The notes below the pieces were generated by a model, which was not told the DNA's origin, did no database searches, and saw only the letters and a list, made by a program, of their open reading frames with translations. Positions 24,939 to 32,870 of a DNA stretch of 41,452 nucleotides are shown here, one piece after another. The translations under genes and the position numbers were made by a program. The number at the start of each line of letters is the position of its first letter. The stretch's first letter is position 1. Source of the DNA: JANNXQ01 sp038238555 (lineage in GTDB: Bacteria; Verrucomicrobiota; Verrucomicrobiia; Chthoniobacterales; Chthoniobacteraceae); assembly GCA_038238555.1 (NCBI GenBank), contig JBBRXP010000032.1, positions 1 to 41,452 on the forward strand. The letters run 5' to 3'.

Positions 24939-25868
24939 TTACGGCGTTGGAATCGCTGTTTCCGGCTCCTCCTCCTCCTCCGCAGCGGTGGCCGGAGCGA
25001 TCAAGCGATGCTTCACGGTCGTGCTGGATTTCGTGGGCGAGCCATCTTTCACGACCATCCTCACGATGCCCAACGCGGCAAGAAGCAGCAGCCCGAGCAA
25101 CACCCCGCGCGCCACGGCGGCAAACCCGAACGCCGGAGCGCGGTGCCACCACAGCTCCGCGCTGGAGCGTCCGCGCACGATCTTCGACGAACTGGGATAC
25201 TTGAGCCGGCCCTTCCACAGCCGCCTCACGAGCTGCGGAAATTTTTCCGCCATCGCGGGAAAGAAATAGTCGTGGATGGCCGAGTCCTCGTGCGCGTCCC
25301 AGTTTGGAAATTTCACGTCGAGGAAATTCAGGAGCACCTGCACGTGCGCCTTGGTGGTCTGGGAAAAATATTCCGCGCCTCGTTCCTGGCATTGTCGGAG
25401 CAGACGATCGGCACGCTGCTCCTTGCGCGCCCGAATCTCGGCCGCGAAAAGATCGGGATGCTGCCGGAGACGATCGCGCATCCACTGCTCGAAGCGCTCC
25501 GAATGGTGCGGATGCTCCATCGCGTTGTCCATCAGGAGCGCCGCGGTGGTGCGGTTCAACTCATCGGTGAATGCGAGGCCGAGGTAGGAGAGCAGCGCCT
25601 TCTGCCTTGCGGTGGCCGGCTCGTAAACAGTCGGATCGACTGGAGATGCAACGAGGTCTGGCGCGGGCAGGGGATCTTCGACCGCCGCGGGCAGCGGGTG
25701 CGGCTCCTCGGTGGCCGAAAGAATTTCGGCCAGCGGCAGCCACTTGGGCATGTGCCTGCGCCATGCGAGATCGTCGAGGAGCACGCTGCCCTGCCCGACC
25801 AGCGCGCGAGCCGCTTCCGCCGTGAAGGGGCCGCTCTCCTTGCGATCATGCAAAATGTAGATGTCCAT
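24939..25868 (-). CDS. GYF_2 (DUF4339) domain membrane protein
   Basis: 309 residues. Residues about 1-50 (IYILHDRKESGPFTAEAARALV...DLAWRRHMPKWLPLAEIL) are a GYF_2/DUF4339 domain, a small fold that often precedes membrane segments and may bind proline-rich peptides. A middle soluble region of about 180 residues has no family that I recognise. One membrane helix near 260-280 (VARGVLLGLLLLAALGIV) leaves an acidic C-terminal tail (EEEEEPE). Upstream of the SecA-like gene on the same strand. The nearby DUF3467 protein has a proline-rich repeated tail, a possible but unproven ligand. Confidence 0.75.
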   Translation of the reverse strand: MDIYILHDRKESGPFTAEAARALVGQGSVLLDDLAWRRHMPKWLPLAEILSATEEPHPLPAAVEDPLPAPDLVASPVDPTVYEPATARQKALLSYLGLAFTDELNRTTAALLMDNAMEHPHHSERFEQWMRDRLRQHPDLFAAEIRARKEQRADRLLRQCQERGAEYFSQTTKAHVQVLLNFLDVKFPNWDAHEDSAIHDYFFPAMAEKFPQLVRRLWKGRLKYPSSSKIVRGRSSAELWWHRAPAFGFAAVARGVLLGLLLLAALGIVRMVVKDGSPTKSSTTVKHRLIAPATAAEEEEEPETAIPTP

Positions 25869-25950
25869 GAATGTGACTGGACGGATAACCCGTGAGGCAA
25901 ACCAATCGTCGCAAGATTCGGGCTCAACGAGGGCCGGCTTGCCAGCCGCG

Positions 25951-25970
25951 CGGCGAGGGCGTCGCCGCTA
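25951..25970 (-). repeat. Stop-codon hairpin repeat, copy 2 (after the STAS gene)
   Basis: The STAS stop TAG continues as CGGCGACGCCCTCGCCG on the minus strand, the same hairpin unit as after pdxH and after the gene at 32164. Confidence 0.6.
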
Positions 25971-26333
25971 CGACGAGAGCGCGGCGAGTGCGGAGGGCTC
26001 GTCGGGGTAAAGCGCGAAGACCTGGTCGAGGCGCGCGATCTCGAAGATGTGGCGCACATTCTCGCGCAGCCCGAAGAGCCCGAACTTGCCTCCGTAACTC
26101 TCGACGCGCTGGAGCGTCTCGATGAAAAACGCGAGGCCCGAACTGTCCGCGTAAGTCAGGCCCGTGAGATCCACGAGGAGGCTCGCCGGCTTTGCAGCGA
26201 GGAGCGGCGCGAGCCGGTCGCGAACGGTGGGGGCGTGGTGCATGTCGAGGTCACCGTCGATGGAGAAAAGTTGAGTGATGGGAGTTGAGTGTTGAGTGTT
26301 TTGAGAGAGGCGCTTCGCGCGATCCTCGTTCAT
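25968..26333 (-). CDS. STAS-domain protein (anti-sigma factor antagonist type)
   Basis: 121 residues. IDGDLDMHHAPTVRDRLAPLL, then LLVDLTGLTYADSSGLAFFIETLQ and FGLFGLRENVRHIFEIARLDQVFALYPDE: a complete STAS fold with the conserved Asp-Ser-Ser where SpoIIAA-type proteins are phosphorylated. It would act in a partner-switching pathway, but no kinase or phosphatase of that kind is close. The only usable ATG (26333) lies in the middle of a heptamer element, so the first 25 or so residues (through NTQHSTPITQ) are repeat-encoded. The stop codon belongs to a hairpin repeat. Confidence 0.88.
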   Translation of the reverse strand: MNEDRAKRLSQNTQHSTPITQLFSIDGDLDMHHAPTVRDRLAPLLAAKPASLLVDLTGLTYADSSGLAFFIETLQRVESYGGKFGLFGLRENVRHIFEIARLDQVFALYPDEPSALAALSS

Positions 26334-26395
26334 GTCCGCACGCAGCGCCTCTTATTCATCACTCAACTCTCAACTCTCAACTCTCAACTTCCCCC
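26268..26395. repeat. Inverted heptamer element between the prepilin and STAS genes
   Basis: Left GTTGAGT-type units (26270-26299), right AACTCTC units (about 26360-26389) in opposite orientation. The centre has AGAGGCGCT (26305-26313) inverted against AGCGCCTCT (about 26344-26352). The STAS N-terminus is encoded inside the element. Confidence 0.85.
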
Positions 26396-26402
26396 GCTGC
26401 CC

Positions 26403-27023
26403 TCACTGCTTGCGGATCGTCAGGCTCCGGACGCTGCCGTCGGCGTACAGATTATTGTAGCCGCTGCCTTCGGCGGTGCGGGAGTGCGGCGCCTCGCCGG
26501 CATTCACGTAATCGACCAGCAAGCGCACGCGGCTCTGGGGGATTTCCCGCCCTTGCACGTTGTAGCCGGAACGGGTGGGCGTGTAGATCTTCGCGGAGGT
26601 GATCGGTTCGTCATCGAAGAGCGGACGCCACTCGTAGCTGGTGCCTTTCTTGTCGAAGAAAGATCCGCCGTCCGCGTAGTTGAGCCGCGCCTTCTTGTCT
26701 GCGGGGCAGATGAAAATGTCGGGCGGAAGATTGTAGGGCCGCAGCACTTCGGTCAGCGGCTTGGCCTCGGCGTCGGCTTCGTACACGGGATTGGCGGGAT
26801 CGGTCTCCACGAGCGGCAGCCGGTTCTCGTGATCGTTGGCGTAGGCGTGGATGGCCACTCCGAGTTGTTTGAGATTGGTGATGCAGCGGATGTTGTCTGC
26901 ATTGTCGAGCACCTTGCCGAGCACGGGTGAGAGGATGGAAGCCAGCAAGCCAATGATGGCGATCACGCATAGAAGCTCGATGAGCGTAAAAGCCGCGCTG
27001 GGATGAAATGCGCGGAACTTCAT
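26403..27023 (-). CDS. Type II secretion/prepilin-like protein (GspG/H type)
   Basis: 206 residues. AFTLIELLCVIAIIGLLASILSPVLGKV at about 11-38 is a type IV prepilin signal and helix, here with Ala rather than Gly before the Phe-Thr-Leu cleavage site. The body LKQLGVAIHAYANDHENRLP and the C-terminal YNNLYADGSVRSL are the marks of the large prepilin family of Verrucomicrobia and Planctomycetes. It is expected to be secreted or pilus-like. The start overlaps the STN-like gene end by 4 bp, so the two are coupled. No secretin or pilus ATPase is in the window. Confidence 0.85.
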   Translation of the reverse strand: MKFRAFHPSAAFTLIELLCVIAIIGLLASILSPVLGKVLDNADNIRCITNLKQLGVAIHAYANDHENRLPLVETDPANPVYEADAEAKPLTEVLRPYNLPPDIFICPADKKARLNYADGGSFFDKKGTSYEWRPLFDDEPITSAKIYTPTRSGYNVQGREIPQSRVRLLVDYVNAGEAPHSRTAEGSGYNNLYADGSVRSLTIRKQ

Positions 27024-28042
27024 TGCCCCACCGATGCGTGCTTGGTGGCCACGTAGCTGCGGTACTTGTCGGTCCGCTGTTCGGGCGTCTTCATCGCATC
27101 GCGCTTGGCGATTCCATTGCTGAAGCGATCCATATTTCCGGGCTGGCTCATGCGGTCCTCGATCTTGGCGCGGCGCTCTTCGGAGGAGAGATCCTTGAGG
27201 CTCTCGAAGAATGCCTTGCGGTCCGCGTGCTCCCGCCGCGCCGGCTCCTGCTGGGCAGCGGGCAGTCGGGCGATCTCGGCCTCGATGCGCTGCTCGTAAG
27301 CCTTGGCCCGCTTGCCACTCTCCTTGTCCTTGTCGCTGCCGGCCTCGCTGGAAAAGAGCCCGCGCACCCGGTCTCCATCGCCCGAGCCGGAGTCCGCGGT
27401 ATCGCGCCGCCGGCCCAGGAGCAGGATGACTTCCTCGAGTTCCCCACCGGCCGCCTTGGCGAGCTTTGGCATGATGCTGGAGAGAGGTCCGGGCCTGGGC
27501 GGGGAAGCGATGGCGGGGTTCCATGCCTCGGGCGCAGCGAAGCGCGCGCCCACGTTGATGGCGCCCTGCTCGAGGTAGGCGTGCAGCGTGCCTTCCTCCG
27601 CGGGCTTGATCTCCCAACGCTCGCGGCGCGGATCGCTTGGCGCGGGTTCTTCTCCACCGAAGCCGCCGCGCAAATCGAGATGCCAGCTCTTCCATCCCTC
27701 GGGCTTGCTCCCGCCGGTGACGGTGGCGAGCACACGCTCGATCTCCGGCTTGTTCGGCGCGAGGAAGTAACTCACATGCCAGTGCGTTTCCGACGCACTC
27801 GCCAGCACCTCCAGAACGTAAGCCAGCGGCGCCTTGATCACGTGCAAGGTAATCTTTTTTGCGGGATCGAGATTGGTTTGAATGTGGACGCGGCCTTTGC
27901 TTTCCACTTCGCGGATGACTTCGCCGACGGGCCGATCCACCGCGTGAATGGTGAGCAAGCCCCAGCCAGCCCAAGTGCGGTAAGCGACATCGCCGACGAG
28001 AAGCACGGCCGCGGCGATGAGAAGGATGCGCGTTCGATTCAT
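27020..28042 (-). CDS. Membrane-anchored protein with STN-like domain
   Basis: 340 residues. N-terminal signal anchor (ILLIAAAVLLVGDVAYRTWAG), then a segment of about 55 residues (VDRPVGEVIREVESKGRVHIQ...ITLHVIKAPLAYVLEVLA) that resembles the STN/secretin N-terminal fold. The rest is charged and partly low-complexity, with a helical AEIARLPAAQQEPARREHADRKAFFESL region. No specific family recognised. Coupled by a 4 bp overlap to the downstream prepilin, so a role in secretion or pilus assembly is a reasonable inference. Confidence 0.7.
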   Translation of the reverse strand: MNRTRILLIAAAVLLVGDVAYRTWAGWGLLTIHAVDRPVGEVIREVESKGRVHIQTNLDPAKKITLHVIKAPLAYVLEVLASASETHWHVSYFLAPNKPEIERVLATVTGGSKPEGWKSWHLDLRGGFGGEEPAPSDPRRERWEIKPAEEGTLHAYLEQGAINVGARFAAPEAWNPAIASPPRPGPLSSIMPKLAKAAGGELEEVILLLGRRRDTADSGSGDGDRVRGLFSSEAGSDKDKESGKRAKAYEQRIEAEIARLPAAQQEPARREHADRKAFFESLKDLSSEERRAKIEDRMSQPGNMDRFSNGIAKRDAMKTPEQRTDKYRSYVATKHASVGQ

Positions 28043-28094
28043 GGCTGCGACAACCCCGCGAGCCCCGGTTTGTTGTGAGTAAGTGCGCGGCGCG

Positions 28095-31000
28095 TCAGCC
28101 CGCCACGATGTTCACGAGACGGCCCGGCACCACCACGATCTTCTTCACCGATTTGCCCGCCGTGTGTTCGACGATCCGCGGCGCGGCGAGGGCGGCGGCT
28201 TCGATCTCGGCGGCCGTCGCGTCCTTCTTCACCACGATCTTGTCGCGCACTTTTCCATTCACTTGCACGGGAAGCTCGATCTCGTCTTCGATGAGCAGCG
28301 CGGGATCGAAAGCGGGCCACGGCTGGCGGGCAAGCATCTCCCCGGTGCCCAGCCGCTCCCACAGCTCTTCGGCGAGGTGCGGCGCAAAAGAATTGAGCAC
28401 GAGCAGCAGCGCGCGCACGGCGGAGAGCGGACGCGGCGCGGCGGCAGTGAGCGCGTTGGTGAAGATCATCATCTGCGCGATGGCGGTGTTGAAGCTGAGG
28501 GCCTCGAGGTCTTCGCCCACTTTCTTGATGGTCGCGTGCATCACCTTCGCCAGCGCGCGCGGGCACTCGATGTCCTGTACGGCGGCGCTCACCACCCACT
28601 CGCCGGCCTGGTTCTCCTCCATCGCGAGCCGCCACACGCGAGCGAGGAAACGCGCCACGCCTTCCACGCCCGTCATGCTCCACGGCTTGGTCTGCTCGAG
28701 CGGGCCCATAAACATCTCGTAGCAACGCAACGCATCGGCGCCGTATTCGGCGATGACCTCGTCGGGGTTCACCACGTTGCCGCGGCTCTTGCTCATCTTC
28801 TGTCCGTCTTCGCCGAGCATGAGCCCTTGATTGACGAGCCGCTGGAAAGGCTCGGGCGTCGAGACGTGGCCGAGATCGAAGAGCGCCTTGTGCCAGAACC
28901 GCGCGTAGAGCAGGTGCAGCACGGCGTGCTCGGTGCCGCCCACGTAAAGATCCACGCCACCCTTGACGGGCGCGGGTTTTCGCGACGAAAATGTCTGCGC
29001 GCGACGGAACGTTTCGGACGTGTGAGCGAAGCCTGCTTCGGCAGTGGCACGTTTCCCCGTCGCCGCTTTTTTGTACATCGTCTTGATGAGCAGCCGCCGT
29101 TGGGAGACGAGCGATTCTTCGACGTAGATTACCCATCCATTGATGCGTTTGGAGTAGAGGATCGCGGGCCTTCCGCGCCCAGTGGGGCTGCCGGAGCGAA
29201 CCTCATCGGGGTGTCTTACTATTTCCGGAATCAGCGCGACATCCTCTTCGGTAATCGCGAGCTGCCCGCGCTTTGCCTCGCCGCTTTCACTCCCGTGCTT
29301 CTTTTGAATATGGCGGAAGGATTGGTTGTCGGCGTAGTGAGCATAGCCGGAGAGCTCCATGCCCGTGGCCGCAGAGAGCGCCGCCGCTTCGGTTTCATCG
29401 AGCCTTCCAATGCAAAGCGCATGGAGCCGCAGCGGTCCAGGCTGCCGGGAATCGGCCTCGCGCCACAGGCCGCGCAAAGCAGCGACGACCGCCACATCCC
29501 GCCCGTCCGCCGCGCCGGTCCAGTAACGTTCGGCATCTCGGCCCACAAATCTCGTTGCATTCAGCGGATCGCAATACCGCAGGTAATACCAACACGAGCC
29601 GGCCCACTGCGGCATGGTGTTGGTTTCGCGCGTGGCTTTGTCGCTGTAGCGCAGCCACTCGGTGGCTTTAGCGAGCGGCGGTTCGCCGGTGCCGGTGGGT
29701 TTGAAGTCCTCGAGCTCCGGCGGGATGAGCGGCAGTTCCCACCCCTCGATCGCGCGATGTTTTCCCTCCTCCCACACGATGGGAAACGGCTCGCCCCAGT
29801 AGCGCTGCCGTGAGAAAAGCCAGTCGCGCAGTTTGTAAGTGATCGTCTTTTTTCCGAGCCCGAGCGCTTCGAGCCGGCGCGTGATTTCGGCCTTGGCTTC
29901 GGAAGTCGGCAGTCCGTCGAGCGGGCCGGAGTGAATGGCGAATCCCTCGCCGATGTAGCATTCAAGCGGCTCCGCGGAGCATGGGCTCTCGCCGCCAAGA
30001 CCGAGCCGCGGCTCGGGCGAGACGACTTCGCGGATAGGCAGCGCGAATTTTCTCGCAAACTCCCAGTCGCGTTCATCGTGCGCCGGCACCGCCATGATCG
30101 CGCCGGTGCCGTACCCGGGCAGCACGTAGTCGGCGATCCACATTGGGATGCGTTCGCCGTTGACGGGATTGATCGCAAAGGCGCCGGTGAACACGCCGGT
30201 CTTGTCTTTCGCGAGCTCGGTGCGATCGAGATCGCTCTTGCGCGCCGTCTTCTCCCGATACTCGCGCACGGCGGGCCTTTGATCTTCTGTGGCGATGCGA
30301 TCGATCAATGGATGCTCCGGCGCGAGCACCATGTATGTCGCGCCATAGAGCGTATCGGGCCGCGTGGTGAAAACCCGAATGTCGAATGACGAATGACGAA
30401 TGTCCCCGGTGCGTTCGTCATTCGTCATTCCGTCATTCGTCATTGCGGCAAGGCGGAAGGCCACCTCCGCCCCCTCGCTCCGCCCGATCCAATTTCGCTG
30501 CAACGCCTTGATGGATTCCGGCCAGTCGAGGCCGTCGAGTTCGTCGAGGAGCCGGTGCGCAAAGGCGGTGATGCGCAGCTTCCACTGGAGCATCGGCCGG
30601 CGCTCGACGGGATGGCCGCCCACTTCGCTGCGGCCGTCGATGACTTCCTCATTTGCAAGCACGGTGCCGAGCGCTTGGCACCAATTGACGGGCGCTTCGC
30701 TCACGTATGCGAGCCGCACGGCATCGGGATCGCCGCCGGAATACGTGGCGATGGGCTCGGCGCGATTCGTCGCCGGATTAAACCACGCATGGTAGAGCTG
30801 GAGGAAAATCCACTGCGTCCAGCGGAAGTAGCCGGGGTCGGTGGTATTGATTTCGCGCGACCAATCGTAGGCCAGGCCGAGCCGTGTGAGCTGGCTCTTG
30901 AAGACGGCCACATTGCGCGCCGTCGTCACGCGCGGATGCTCGCCGGTCTTGATGGCGTATTGCTCGGCGGGCAGGCCAAACGCGTCCCAGCCCATGGGGT

Positions 31001-31259
31001 GCAGCACATTGAAGCCGCGCATTTTCTTGTAACGCGCCAGCATGTCGGTGGCGAGATAGCCAACGGGATGTCCGACGTGGAGGCCCGAGCCGCTCGGGTA
31101 GGGGAACATGTCGAGCACATAAAATTTCGGCCGCGCGGGATCGAAGCCGGGGTCGCCTGGATTGAGCGCGTGGAAAGTTTTCTCCGCCGCCCAGCGCGTC
31201 TGCCACTTGGGCTCGAGCTGGTCAAAGGGATAAGGCTTGCGGCGTTCGGCATTGCTCAT
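28095..31259 (-). CDS. leuS: Leucyl-tRNA synthetase with inserted BECR-fold nuclease-like domain
   Basis: 1054 residues against about 820-870 for bacterial LeuRS. HVGH at 61-64, the CP1 editing domain, KMSKS at 821-825 and the C-terminal LEVNGKVRDKIVV domain are intact. Two in-frame extras are seen. A heptamer element (30377-30442) adds about 22 residues to the editing domain just before VFTTRPDTLYGAT. A 188-residue insert (residues 581-768, bases 28956-29519) splits AERYW from VDLYVGGTEHAVLH in the catalytic core. The insert contains TGMELSGYAHYADNQSFRHIQKKHG, then RGQLAITEEDVALIPEIV and YSKRINGWVIYVEE ... TMYKKA, the layout of phage PBECR nuclease domains. No Leu-specific domain before KMSKS. 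The ATG at 31259 begins the conserved MSNAERRKPYPFDQLEPKWQ start. Confidence 0.93.
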   Translation of the reverse strand: MSNAERRKPYPFDQLEPKWQTRWAAEKTFHALNPGDPGFDPARPKFYVLDMFPYPSGSGLHVGHPVGYLATDMLARYKKMRGFNVLHPMGWDAFGLPAEQYAIKTGEHPRVTTARNVAVFKSQLTRLGLAYDWSREINTTDPGYFRWTQWIFLQLYHAWFNPATNRAEPIATYSGGDPDAVRLAYVSEAPVNWCQALGTVLANEEVIDGRSEVGGHPVERRPMLQWKLRITAFAHRLLDELDGLDWPESIKALQRNWIGRSEGAEVAFRLAAMTNDGMTNDERTGDIRHSSFDIRVFTTRPDTLYGATYMVLAPEHPLIDRIATEDQRPAVREYREKTARKSDLDRTELAKDKTGVFTGAFAINPVNGERIPMWIADYVLPGYGTGAIMAVPAHDERDWEFARKFALPIREVVSPEPRLGLGGESPCSAEPLECYIGEGFAIHSGPLDGLPTSEAKAEITRRLEALGLGKKTITYKLRDWLFSRQRYWGEPFPIVWEEGKHRAIEGWELPLIPPELEDFKPTGTGEPPLAKATEWLRYSDKATRETNTMPQWAGSCWYYLRYCDPLNATRFVGRDAERYWTGAADGRDVAVVAALRGLWREADSRQPGPLRLHALCIGRLDETEAAALSAATGMELSGYAHYADNQSFRHIQKKHGSESGEAKRGQLAITEEDVALIPEIVRHPDEVRSGSPTGRGRPAILYSKRINGWVIYVEESLVSQRRLLIKTMYKKAATGKRATAEAGFAHTSETFRRAQTFSSRKPAPVKGGVDLYVGGTEHAVLHLLYARFWHKALFDLGHVSTPEPFQRLVNQGLMLGEDGQKMSKSRGNVVNPDEVIAEYGADALRCYEMFMGPLEQTKPWSMTGVEGVARFLARVWRLAMEENQAGEWVVSAAVQDIECPRALAKVMHATIKKVGEDLEALSFNTAIAQMMIFTNALTAAAPRPLSAVRALLLVLNSFAPHLAEELWERLGTGEMLARQPWPAFDPALLIEDEIELPVQVNGKVRDKIVVKKDATAAEIEAAALAAPRIVEHTAGKSVKKIVVVPGRLVNIVAG
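28956..29519 (-). other. In-frame 188-residue nuclease-like insertion in leuS
   Basis: Removing these bases joins AERYW directly to VDLYVGGTEHAVLHLLYARF, the normal LeuRS sequence. The inner part (about residues 612-735) has the features of phage-associated barnase/EndoU/colicin/RelE-like nuclease domains: IGRLDETEAAAL, TGMELSGY, a His in FRHIQKKHG, EAKRGQLAITEEDVALIPEI, HPDEV, YSKR and YVEE. No intein motifs at the ends. Family assignment is from memory of the motif order, not a search. Confidence 0.75.
30377..30442. repeat. Inverted heptamer element inside leuS, GAATGAC type
   Basis: Four units GAATGTC/GAATGAC (30377-30404), a 9-base loop, then TTCGTCA units (30414-30442) inverted. One unit is an octamer (TTCCGTCA, 30428-30435), which makes the total 66 bp, exactly 22 codons; four plain heptamers on each side would give 65. 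It encodes the extra NDGMTNDERTGDIRHSSFD-type residues in the editing domain. Confidence 0.85.
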
Positions 31260-31272
31260 GGCGCGGGCGGGG

Positions 31273-31310
31273 AACATCCAACATCCAACATCCAACATTC
31301 AACATCCAAC
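31273..31310. repeat. Heptamer array upstream of leuS, AACATCC type
   Basis: Five tandem AACATCC units (one AACATTC) plus a partial, in a single orientation, ending 13 bp upstream of the leuS start codon. On the leuS strand the repeat is open, so the frame continues through it upstream of the chosen ATG. Confidence 0.85.
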
Positions 31311-31360
31311 TGGCCCGGATGCGGTGCCAAGTGCGGAGGGGACGGGCTATTGTCTGCGCG

Positions 31361-31556
31361 ATGAAACTCTTTCGCATGCCGCTGGCCTGGATTCGTCGCG
31401 AGTATGAGTTCCGTCTCTCGATGCGTCATAACAGGGAGCCGGCTGGCCGCACGCCGCGCCAAGGGCATCCCCGATTCACCGCCTTCCAAGATCACCGATA
31501 ACAGCGAGCAGCCGTGGCTGACGGGACCGGCGAAGATCTACGAGTTGGTGGCATGA
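31361..31556 (+). pseudogene. Possible small frameshifted ORF between leuS and the prepilin gene
   Basis: The 327 bp between the leuS start and the next gene end hold the heptamer array and little else. A short frame from an ATG at 31361 (MKLFRMPLAWIRREYEF) is followed one frame over by a 50-residue frame, 31404-31556, ending GIPDSPPSKITDNSEQPWLTG then PAKIYELVA. The second looks protein-like, but I do not recognise it. It may be the remnant of one gene or may be non-coding. Confidence 0.25.
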
Positions 31557-31586
31557 CGCGCCGGCTGCCGCGCCTTGGCTTAAGGT

Positions 31587-32117
31587 TCACTCGATGACCT
31601 GTGGTGTCTGATCGAGCAGCACTTCTCGCAGCGACTTGATCTGGCCGTTGGCAAAGATCAGCATCTGGCCGTCGCCATGCACATCGCCGCGCTCGATGAA
31701 CCACGGTTGCGTCGGCCACTTGTAAGGCGAGCGCGAACCGGTGTCGAAGGGCGTGGCGAGATAGTCGATCCGCGCATTTTCATTGCGCGAAAAATCCGGA
31801 TTCCGCAATTGCCGCTGCACGCTGGGGCAAATCCAATTGACCCGGCCCACGGTGTATGGCTCCAGCGCTGCGATCCACGCCAGCGCGTGCTCGAGGCCGT
31901 AGGCGTCGCCCGGCGCAATTTGCGGCCAATAACCCTGCTGCTGCACGTGGGCATCGGCCGCAACGTAGAGCGTGCGGAGATTGGCGGTGCATTTCGCTCG
32001 CTCCGCGTGATTCTGAAAGCCCCGATACACGGGGATGATCATCGTCGCCACGATCGCCACGATGACGAGGACGGTGAGCACTTCGAGCAGCGTAAATGCA
32101 CGCAACGGCAATTGCAT
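31587..32117 (-). CDS. Prepilin-like protein (type II secretion pseudopilin)
   Basis: 176 residues. MQLPLRAFTLLEVLTVLVIVAIVATMIIPVYRGFQ is a prepilin leader and helix with Ala before Phe-Thr-Leu. The body (ERAKCTANLRTLYVAADAHVQQQGYWPQI) and the short C-terminal MLIFANGQIKSL are typical of the verrucomicrobial pseudopilin family. The ATG at 32117 sets the leader immediately before the cleavage site. It follows the secreted protein gene on the same strand, with the third hairpin repeat in between, and is the second prepilin in the window (the other is at 26403). Confidence 0.82.
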   Translation of the reverse strand: MQLPLRAFTLLEVLTVLVIVAIVATMIIPVYRGFQNHAERAKCTANLRTLYVAADAHVQQQGYWPQIAPGDAYGLEHALAWIAALEPYTVGRVNWICPSVQRQLRNPDFSRNENARIDYLATPFDTGSRSPYKWPTQPWFIERGDVHGDGQMLIFANGQIKSLREVLLDQTPQVIE

Positions 32118-32140
32118 CGGCCATGCTCCGCCCGCTCCCG

Positions 32141-32166
32141 GCGGCGAGGGCGCCGCCGCCACTTTA
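32141..32166 (-). repeat. Stop-codon hairpin repeat, copy 3
   Basis: After the TAA stop of the secreted protein gene, the minus strand reads AGTGGCGGCGGCGCCCTCGCC, matching the units after pdxH and the STAS gene with one or two changes. Confidence 0.6.
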
Positions 32167-32829
32167 GGGAGTGCCGTTATTGTTATTCTGCTGCGGCCCG
32201 ACGGTGAAAGTGGTCGCCCCCCCCGGAGTGTCGGATTGCTTAAATCCATCGACCCTGAAAGCGACTGTCTGGGTAATATTTGGCTGGCCGTTATTGCCAA
32301 TGGCAGAAAAGATGTCGATGGAGGATGTGCCCGTCAGGCGCGCGGGAGTGGTCGCAGTCGAGGTAAAAGTTTGGCTCGCCGATTGCCGTTGCACTCTTGC
32401 CTGGATATTGCCCGTCGCGAAAATTGAGGAGGTCTGCCGCGTGAAGGTGGTTTGAGTCACGCCGTTCACAATCGTCGTCTGCGGAACAAAAAAGACGACC
32501 TGAAAAGAACTTTGCGCATCGACGATGCCGCGGAGGGTTCCACTCGAGGGATCGATCAAACCGACAATGGTGCCATTGAATGGAGTCCCATTGACAAAGA
32601 CCACGATTCCGCCCGTTGCATTCCCCGTGGCAGCCTGGCTGAGACTGAATAGGCCGACGGAGGTAGAGGGGCCCCCAACCACCGCTGCAGCCTGCGGGGT
32701 GAGGACACCCGAGTAAGTGCCCACCACATTTTGCACGGTGTTGGTGTTGCCAAATGGCCCGCCGCTGAGCGCCCAAGACTGCGTCTGCACAAACACGTAA
32801 GCGAGGAGGAGGGAGAGCACTTGTTTCAT
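32164..32829 (-). CDS. Secreted Thr/Ser/Gly-rich protein of unknown function
   Basis: 221 residues. Signal peptide at 1-20 (MKQVLSLLLAYVFVQTQSWA). The mature chain is rich in Thr, Ser, Gly and Asn, with beta-strand-like repeats (GTYSGVLTPQ, GLFSLSQAATGNATGGIVVF, GTIVGLIDPSSGTLRGIV), no cysteine and an Asn-rich end. This composition suits an extracellular or outer-surface beta protein. No family recognised. The ATG at 32829 gives the signal peptide. The stop is followed directly by a hairpin repeat, and the pseudopilin gene starts 47 bp further on the same strand. Confidence 0.7.
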   Translation of the reverse strand: MKQVLSLLLAYVFVQTQSWALSGGPFGNTNTVQNVVGTYSGVLTPQAAAVVGGPSTSVGLFSLSQAATGNATGGIVVFVNGTPFNGTIVGLIDPSSGTLRGIVDAQSSFQVVFFVPQTTIVNGVTQTTFTRQTSSIFATGNIQARVQRQSASQTFTSTATTPARLTGTSSIDIFSAIGNNGQPNITQTVAFRVDGFKQSDTPGGATTFTVGPQQNNNNGTP

Positions 32830-32870
32830 GGCAGGCAATCAATGCGCGCGTGTCCACGGCGTCAAACTTT

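Noticed and set aside
28956..29519. Intein in leuS
   Set aside because: The junctions have no Cys/Ser at the start and no His-Asn end, and no splicing blocks; the inner motifs fit a nuclease-like domain.
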